Shown here: positions 16,607 through 21,428 of the stretch, in pieces
How positions within the stretch are numbered: the first letter of the stretch is position 1
Layout: every line of letters starts with the position of its first letter
Assembly: GCA_905235815.1 (NCBI GenBank)
Contig: CAJOMT010000032.1
Coordinates: 1 to 21,428, forward strand
From: an uncultured Clostridia bacterium
GTDB lineage: Bacteria > Bacillota > Clostridia > Christensenellales > Borkfalkiaceae
Direction of reading: 5' to 3'
Length of the DNA: 21,428 bases
The notes under the pieces: generated by a model
The model's database searches: none
The model's input: only the letters and a program-made list of their open reading frames with translations
What the model was told of the DNA's origin: nothing
Position numbers and translations under genes: made by a program

Positions 16607-16618
16607 ATATACGATTTT
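16594..16618 (+). terminator. Weak hairpin over the Nudix stop codon
   Basis: AAAATCGT (16594-16601) pairs with ACGATTTT (16611-16618) around the TAG stop. The stem is AT-rich and the T-tract is short, so termination would be partial at best. It may tune expression of the next gene. Confidence 0.3.
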
Positions 16619-16649
16619 ATAGCCTAAAATTGAAGAGGAAACACTACTA

Positions 16650-18353
16650 ATGAAACCATTTATTATTACACTTACAGGACCTTCGGCATGCGGGAAAGGA
16701 TTAATTACAGACTTTATTATAGACTATAGTAAAGTATTGCAAGAAAGGAACATCTCATTCTATCCTTTTTTGTTACCTAAAGATGTGACAAGATCTTATA
16801 GAATTACTGAAGCTGTTTCTATGGTTCTTGGCAAGAGTGACAAAGTTGATGTAAATTCAGTTTCTAGTATTCCAGCAGAAGATGATTTGGTATATAGAAC
16901 ATATGGCGACGAATATGCAATTAATTCGAAAATCCTTGATGAGGCGTTGAACAATAATCGTTCACCAATAGTTGTTATTAATGATGTCAGAGTTGTAGAA
17001 GAAATTAAGAGGAAGTATCATGGAAGAGTATTATCTCTATTTATATTTCGAGATATTATTCCAGATATAGAAAGCCATAAAAAAACAGGCTCTGCAAGGG
17101 GCGGTGTATCAGAAAAAAAAGTTCTTACTAGGTACGAAAAGGCGGTTGCACTTTATAGGGTTTTTATTGAGAATATACATATATTTGATCGTGTAGTTTT
17201 AAATGTTGGAGATTTGGAATTAGCCCAAATACAGGCTCGCGGGATAATCGATGGGATTATATCTGGTAAGATTTCTTTGAATAAAAAAATTGAAAAGGGA
17301 CCTAAACTGTTTATTGTTTCGGGCAATGCCGCGTCCGGGAAAGACGATATTATACAAGCGGCAAAGAATTATGGTAAATTGCAAACAGATATATTAATCA
17401 AAACCACTTCTCGTTGGGAAGAGGAAGGTGATGTCGGTGAGATCATTTGTCAGTATGTTCCTGCAAAAAAAATAATAAATGAATTGGATGTGCTTGCACA
17501 AAGGGATCAAAAAGATTTTAATAATGCTTTTACTTTAAATAATTATGAGGCTATAAACAGGAATCAACTAAATAACCAATACGAATCCTTTGTTAAGGAC
17601 AATCCGAACGTTTCGGTTACATACGAACAATTTGTTGAAGCTCTATATAAGATGAATAAAATGGAGCAAGAACGAATGATTCCTAATGCTATTCAGCGTT
17701 TTTGGATCGAGTTAAAAGCAGAGCAAGAAAAACGAATGGTATTTGTGCCGGGAAAAGAGAAAAAAGAATTGCCGGAACAAGACTATAAATGGTTGTTGAG
17801 TAATTTTTTTGAGAAGAATGATTCCTTCGATTGGATTGATCTTGACCGTATTAGGCGAGATACTTTAGCTCAACAAAAAGAAGAAGAAGAGCGTATTGAG
17901 GATTCATCTGAAAATAAAAGTTGGCTTCTCCAACATGAAGGGAAAAAGTACATTTTTTATGAAAACAATCTTCTATATGGAGAGCCGATTAAATATGGAT
18001 TTGAAATTGATAACATTATAGATGATTGGTCGAATAGGGAAAAGCATTTAGTATTAACTGCCAGTTTGCCCAATATGTTTCGCATTTGCCGTGAACAGTT
18101 TGGAGCAAGTAATGTTATTACTGCTTTTACATATTCAAAGATTAGTGCTGAAGAACATGAAAAGAATAGTGATAAAGCAACTGGAGGCGCAAAATCTAAA
18201 GAATACAATGATATTATAAGATATGCAAAACATATTGCCGATTTTGATTATGCTTTAATATTTGCAGAGACTAGTTTGACAAACTTAACAGGAGGACAAA
18301 AAGATGAACTAGTCGATCAAATGTTTAGGTTGTTTAGAGTTTATAATAAATAA
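16650..18353 (+). CDS. Tandem guanylate-kinase-like P-loop protein
   Basis: A 567-residue protein built of two NMP-kinase-like units. The first (about 1-210) has Walker A GPSACGKG at 10-17, a DVTRSYR segment in the place of the GMP-binding TTR motif, a YRTYGDEYAINSKIL segment, and IVVINDVRVV. The second starts with FIVSGNAASGKDD at about 220 and IKTTSRWEEEGD. It is then interrupted by roughly 140 charged, helical residues (including KMNKMEQERM and LKAEQEKRM) before resuming with EPIKYGFEI, LVLTASLPNMFRI and NVITAFTYSKIS. Normal guanylate kinase is about 200 residues with one P-loop. It probably phosphorylates or binds a guanine-type nucleotide; whether both sites are active is unclear. An AGAGGA site precedes the ATG. 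It sits between the Nudix and kinase-deoxyribosyltransferase genes. Confidence 0.68.
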   Translation: MKPFIITLTGPSACGKGLITDFIIDYSKVLQERNISFYPFLLPKDVTRSYRITEAVSMVLGKSDKVDVNSVSSIPAEDDLVYRTYGDEYAINSKILDEALNNNRSPIVVINDVRVVEEIKRKYHGRVLSLFIFRDIIPDIESHKKTGSARGGVSEKKVLTRYEKAVALYRVFIENIHIFDRVVLNVGDLELAQIQARGIIDGIISGKISLNKKIEKGPKLFIVSGNAASGKDDIIQAAKNYGKLQTDILIKTTSRWEEEGDVGEIICQYVPAKKIINELDVLAQRDQKDFNNAFTLNNYEAINRNQLNNQYESFVKDNPNVSVTYEQFVEALYKMNKMEQERMIPNAIQRFWIELKAEQEKRMVFVPGKEKKELPEQDYKWLLSNFFEKNDSFDWIDLDRIRRDTLAQQKEEEERIEDSSENKSWLLQHEGKKYIFYENNLLYGEPIKYGFEIDNIIDDWSNREKHLVLTASLPNMFRICREQFGASNVITAFTYSKISAEEHEKNSDKATGGAKSKEYNDIIRYAKHIADFDYALIFAETSLTNLTGGQKDELVDQMFRLFRVYNK

Positions 18354-18425
18354 TAGCATTGTTTTGGTTATAAAGACGGACAATGCGGCATATATTAATA
18401 ATAATATTAACAAGGAGAATATGTT

Positions 18426-19523
18426 ATGATATATATAATTTTTGGAGCATCAGGAACAGGTAAAACGACGTTGATGAATAGCGTTTATTCTGAATGTGGG
18501 GAAAAAGCGATTCACAAGAAAGGGACTACTCGCAAAAAGAGGAAATATGATGATATTGAAATTGAATCCTATCCCGATGGTTTACCTGAGGAAAAATTTG
18601 GACCGGGGAAAGGCTATATTTATAGCACATATGGATATCAATATGGAATTGAGAAAAAGCAGATCGAGGACGCTATTTCGGGCAAATATCCGCACTTTGT
18701 TATATGCAATGATGTAGAAACTATTAAAAAACTACGAAAGGATTTTAGCACAAATATTGTTGTAATATACTTGTCCTTTGATGCCGCAAGAGAAACTATA
18801 TTACAAATTCAAAAAACAAGAGATATTACTGATGATGAGATTGAAACAAGAATGGATAAAATTGAATATCTTAACAAAGAATTCATAGATAATAGTTCTT
18901 TATTCGATCAAGTAATAATCAATCGATACGGCGACAACCCAGAAATAATGTTATGGTCTCAAATGGCGAGGATTATGGCGGTTTATGAAAAAGGAGTCTG
19001 GCGGAGTATCCCCGCAAAAGAAGTCCTCTTTGAAATGATTGATTATCTTAAAGAAACCATTGATGATGTTAATAAAAACAAGATATTTATCAATGACAAT
19101 GTCGAAAAAGGGTTTATTTTCGTTATTATGCCAATGATGAATGAATCGGATGAAATGCAAATAAAAATACATAATGTTTATGCAACCATCAAAGCGGTCG
19201 CGGCAGATATTAAATATAGGGCACAAAGGGTTGACGAAATATCTGGATCCAAATCTATTGATAATAAGATTTTTGAGCATATAAAAAAGGCTGAACTCAT
19301 AATAGCAGATTTATCGTACGAAAGACCTAACTGCTATTTTGAATTAGGATATGCTCTTGCACTAGGCAAGGAGATAATTATCATTTCCGAAAATGGAAGT
19401 AAAATTCACTTTGATGTAGATCATTACGATAATTTTTCATATAAAAATCCCGTCGAACTTTCAGGAGCTTTAAAAAGCAAATTGCAGGAATTTAGAATGA
19501 AACATCCTCTTAGCGAAAATTAA
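18426..19523 (+). CDS. Guanylate-kinase-like domain fused to deoxyribosyltransferase/TIR-like domain
   Basis: A 365-residue fusion. The N-terminal 180 or so residues are guanylate-kinase-like: Walker A GASGTGKTT at 7-15, KGTTRKKRKYD matching the GMP-binding TTR loop, YSTYGYQYGIEKKQIEDAI and FVICNDVETI. The C-terminal domain from about 228 begins FIFVIMPM and ends with IIADLSYERPNCYFELGYALALGKE. This ADLSxxRPNxxxELGYA signature is typical of nucleoside 2-deoxyribosyltransferase-like and related TIR-like predicted nucleotide-binding proteins; the glutamate of ELGYA is the conserved acidic residue. AAGGAG at 18412-18417 is 8 bases from the ATG. A 7-bp hairpin (18356-18386) lies in the short gap after the preceding gene. 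It is read as the effector or second enzyme of a nucleotide-centred three-gene cassette. Confidence 0.72.
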   Translation: MIYIIFGASGTGKTTLMNSVYSECGEKAIHKKGTTRKKRKYDDIEIESYPDGLPEEKFGPGKGYIYSTYGYQYGIEKKQIEDAISGKYPHFVICNDVETIKKLRKDFSTNIVVIYLSFDAARETILQIQKTRDITDDEIETRMDKIEYLNKEFIDNSSLFDQVIINRYGDNPEIMLWSQMARIMAVYEKGVWRSIPAKEVLFEMIDYLKETIDDVNKNKIFINDNVEKGFIFVIMPMMNESDEMQIKIHNVYATIKAVAADIKYRAQRVDEISGSKSIDNKIFEHIKKAELIIADLSYERPNCYFELGYALALGKEIIIISENGSKIHFDVDHYDNFSYKNPVELSGALKSKLQEFRMKHPLSEN

Positions 19524-19990
19524 CTATATGCATAAATAGTACGCTTTTTTGACAATATTAAAGGTTGCGTTTGATCTGTATTTGACGACTATGGCGATGA
19601 CGAATAAAAGTTTTAACGCCCAATATTGGGAAGTGAAAATTTGAAACGGCAGACGGCTTTGTGATATGATAAAGAAGCCGATGAGTGATATGCTCTTTAG
19701 GAGTATATTCGATGGACGTCGAATATATGTAATGAAGCCTTATAATGAGAGTAGGCGTAAGTATTGTGCCGTTCACCCGAGCGATCCGAAAAGGGAAAAG
19801 AACGACTAAAATCGGGTTTCCCGATTGTTTGGCGCGGCGGTGGGCGCGCCTACGAAATAGCAAGATTGTTGCTATTTTCTTAACCTGCTTAGGCATCGGA
19901 GATAGCCAAAATAATGGTGCAAAAATCAAGTCGGAAAATTCTATGAAATTTTGACTGAAAATGTCAAGAATATTACGGTATAATGAGATT
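19524..19990 (+). ncRNA. Hairpin-rich non-coding region, possible structured RNA ending in a terminator
   Basis: No convincing gene lies in these 467 bases. A series of stems is present: CGGCTT/AAGCCG (19654-19680), a perfect 9-bp stem TATATTCGA/TCGAATATA with a 6-base loop (19704-19727), AATCGGG/CCCGATT with a 3-base loop (19810-19826), GGCGCG/CGCGCC (19831-19850), and AAATAGCAA/TTGCTATTT followed by T-rich sequence (19855-19881). Several G:C-rich stems in an otherwise AT-rich spacer, ending in a terminator-like hairpin, are what a structured RNA or leader looks like. I do not recognise a known family. TATAAT at 19979-19984 probably belongs to the promoter of the next gene; its -35 is unclear. 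Confidence 0.4.
19855..19881 (+). terminator. Intrinsic terminator
   Basis: A perfect 9-bp stem with a 5-base loop (19855-19863 with 19869-19877) is followed by T-rich TTTTCTT. It would end the hairpin-rich transcript before the sigma-like gene. Confidence 0.65.
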
Positions 19991-21024
19991 ATGGATAAGT
20001 TAGCGTATCACTACAATAAAAAGAAAATTCCCGCCGAGACAGCGGGAAAGTATCTCTATTATTACCCGTGCGCCGAAGTAGAAAACGCTTCCGTTCAAAT
20101 GGGCGGTCGTAGTTATATCGTTATAGAAGTAACCGAAAAGGAATGGGAAGCACTCATCGAGTTGGATCGGATCGACTACAATAACGAACATAAATACGTT
20201 CGTCACACTACGCCTATCCCCGATGGCGATGAAGATAATCTTCCCGTTAAACAACAAGAACAACTGCATTCGAGTGAAATCAACATCCCCGTAGCCACGG
20301 CAAAAAAATTTGATAAGCAAGCGTGCTTTCAGACTCTTTCGGATAAAGAGCGGCAAGTACTTGAACTGTTAAACGACGGAAACACGCAAAAGGAGGTTGC
20401 AAAAGAACTCGGCGTGACGCAAGGCTACGTTTCAATGGTCAAAAAGCAAGCCAAGTTCAATCTGGACTATTCGGAGTATCGCTCTGCGGTCAAATCTAAC
20501 GATGGCGAGTTTATCTGGAAATGCTGGGATCTGTTTTCACGGAAATTGGCAATGCCTTTGTTTCTTGACGTCGAATTGGAGTACGTCATAAGTCGTTTGC
20601 CCCTGACGACATTGTTCATTTTATGCATTGGTATTACAGTTTCGGCGAGTTTATCCGATATTCGTTGACCTATTACATATATAACGAAGATAAGATAAAA
20701 GAAGAAATCACGGAATATTTGCACAAAGCAAGCGATCGAGAACTCGCTTGGTTTATAAAAAATTATTCCGACCAACCGGCGCTTGTGCAAATCGTATATA
20801 TTCGCCTGATCGACGAATTTGAACGCCGCAGACAAAGCGGGCTTAAAAGTTCAAGCAAAGCGATAGACGGTTTATTGACGGCGGTGGACAAACTTGCAGA
20901 GAAAGCGAACATGCCGCCCGAACAATTCTATTCCGAGAGGATTTACCCTATTATTGCAACCATACGCAACCGACGGTACAAAGAATTTTACCGTTTTTAT
21001 ACGGGTAAAAAACTTACCAAATAA
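19991..21024 (+). pseudogene. Sigma-70-region-4-like regulator of mobile-element type, frameshifted
   Basis: The N-terminal part carries a segment EWEALIELDRIDYNN and YVRHTTPI that I associate with sigma-like regulators of Tn916-type and related conjugative elements. A helix-turn-helix follows at about 115-150 (LSDKERQVLELL, QKEVAKELGVTQGYVSMV). The first frame ends at 20668 in low-quality sequence, while a well-formed continuation (DDIVHFMHWYYSFGEF to YRFYTGKKLTK) runs in another frame to 21024. One extra C in the four-C run 20600-20603 would join them into one protein of about 344 residues. ATG 19991 is the likeliest start; ATG 19961 is in frame but lies before the -10 at 19979-19984. Neither has a good ribosome site, and with this -10 the message would be nearly leaderless. 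It may control genes further right. Confidence 0.65.
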
Positions 21025-21062
21025 ATTTTTTCAAAAATTTTTTGAAATTACTAATATTTTCT

Positions 21063-21132
21063 CCCTTCCCGTGGCTTATTAGTAGAAGGGCGTATTCAGA
21101 ACGACGATCGAACAGGATGTCGTTCTTTTTTA
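21063..21132 (+). terminator. Hairpin plus intrinsic terminator between the sigma-like gene and the next gene
   Basis: CCCTTC/GAAGGG (21063-21068 with 21085-21090) is followed by AGAACGAC/GTCGTTCT (21098-21105 with 21119-21126) and a T-run to 21131. The second is a good terminator. Two hairpins ahead of a gene with a perfect ribosome site could also act as an attenuator. A near-perfect AT palindrome lies just before them at 21030-21050. Confidence 0.6.
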
Positions 21133-21150
21133 TGCCTTCAAAAAAACAAG

Positions 21151-21160
21151 AAGGAGGTGA
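21151..21160 (+). promoter_or_regulatory. Perfect Shine-Dalgarno sequence
   Basis: AAGGAGGTGA is fully complementary to the 16S rRNA 3' end. The codon at the best distance (21166-21168) is ATA, not ATG; an in-frame GTG (21157-21159) lies inside the site itself. Confidence 0.7.
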
Positions 21161-21428
21161 GAAAAATAGATTACGAAGATTGTCAATTATTTCAGCGCGA
21201 AAAACACGCAACTATTTCGGTTATCACGTTTCGGAAGGATAAACTGTCCGCACAGGACGATTACATAAGAGAAGTCGAACAGACTTATTCCGTCGCGTGG
21301 CTGAAACGAAAACGCGCCTGTTTTGAACAAGAGTGGGAACGCATTAAATCCGAACTGAACGCAACGTTTAACGACCGCGGACATAACGTCGCATTAGAGT
21401 GTTTACAGTTCGGCGGCAATCACGAGTT
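21157..21428 (+). CDS. Hypothetical protein, N-terminal part, unusual start
   Basis: An open frame runs from 21157 to the right edge without a stop, reading IDYEDCQLFQREKHATISV, then KRKRACFEQEWERIKSEL. The regular use of GC-richer codons, like those of the sigma-like gene, and the perfect ribosome site support translation. I do not recognise the family; the middle is helical and charged. No ATG is available: either ATA at 21166 is used, or the GTG at 21157 within the Shine-Dalgarno site, or the ATA is a changed or miscalled ATG. The protein continues beyond the window, so length and function cannot be judged. Its position after a sigma-like gene suggests part of a conjugative or integrative element. 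Confidence 0.55.
   Translation, partial: MRKIDYEDCQLFQREKHATISVITFRKDKLSAQDDYIREVEQTYSVAWLKRKRACFEQEWERIKSELNATFNDRGHNVALECLQFGGNHE

Noticed and set aside
19558..19929. A 123-codon minus-strand frame in the spacer before the sigma-like gene
   Set aside because: No ribosome site, arginine- and isoleucine-rich composition, and it covers strong hairpins and a terminator. I treat the region as non-coding, though a conserved element peptide is not excluded.
1..21428. CRISPR arrays, tRNA or rRNA genes, complete insertion sequences, integrase
   Set aside because: No regularly spaced direct repeats, tRNA-like folds, rRNA segments, transposase or integrase motifs were found on either strand by eye.

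Overview
The window looks like a piece of a Clostridia-type (Bacillota) anaerobe chromosome. The evidence is strong Shine-Dalgarno sites, consensus TTGACA/TATAAT promoters, an NfnAB electron-bifurcating pair, a DUF1538/P-II operon, and an accessory block of mixed base composition. I cannot name a genus. No rRNA, tRNA, CRISPR array or complete insertion sequence was found.

Layout. (1) 1-1925, minus strand, GC-rich, housekeeping: a tail-anchored zinc-ribbon protein, nfnA, and the start of nfnB, which runs off the left edge. A perfect consensus promoter lies at 2029-2057. (2) 2106-5240, plus strand: a small membrane protein, a duplicated DUF1538 permease-like protein and two P-II-type regulators, forming one operon that ends in two stacked terminators (5245-5318). 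(3) 5319-5800: a non-coding border with hairpins and a promoter that recurs at 13.5 kb. (4) 5801-19523, plus strand: an island of nucleotide-handling and conflict-type genes. (5) 19524-19990: non-coding, a series of hairpins that may be a structured RNA. (6) 19991-21428: a sigma-like regulator of the kind carried by integrative conjugative elements, broken by a frameshift, and the start of another gene preceded by a perfect ribosome-binding site. This suggests that the island sits in or beside such an element.

The island has several modules. Module A (5801-9950) is a pair of proteins that both carry a RyR (ryanodine-receptor-type) domain. One is HD-RyR-SLOG and cytosolic; the other is membrane-TrkA-like Rossmann-RyR. 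Together they suggest a nucleotide-type signal that is sensed by both, processed by the HD enzyme and passed to a membrane effector. Module B (10011-13165) is very AT-rich and encodes a TIR-HAD phosphatase fusion (interrupted by a -1 frameshift at an A-run), a TIR-like nucleotide-binding protein with a helical C-terminus, and a deoxynucleoside kinase-like protein. Module C (13567-15162) is an XRE repressor followed, in the same frame after one TAG codon, by an AlbA_2/HATPase/winged-helix regulator. Module D (15194-19523) is a Nudix protein, a tandem guanylate-kinase-like protein, and a guanylate-kinase-like protein fused to a nucleoside-deoxyribosyltransferase/TIR-like domain. Module D is the best candidate for a little-described system: three consecutive genes that appear to sense, phosphorylate and hydrolyse nucleotides.

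Two frameshifts (near 10512-10517 and 20600-20603) both look like loss of one base in a homopolymer. They may be real decay or long-read consensus errors, and this should be settled before any biology is built on them. Functions below are read from motifs by eye; no database search was possible.
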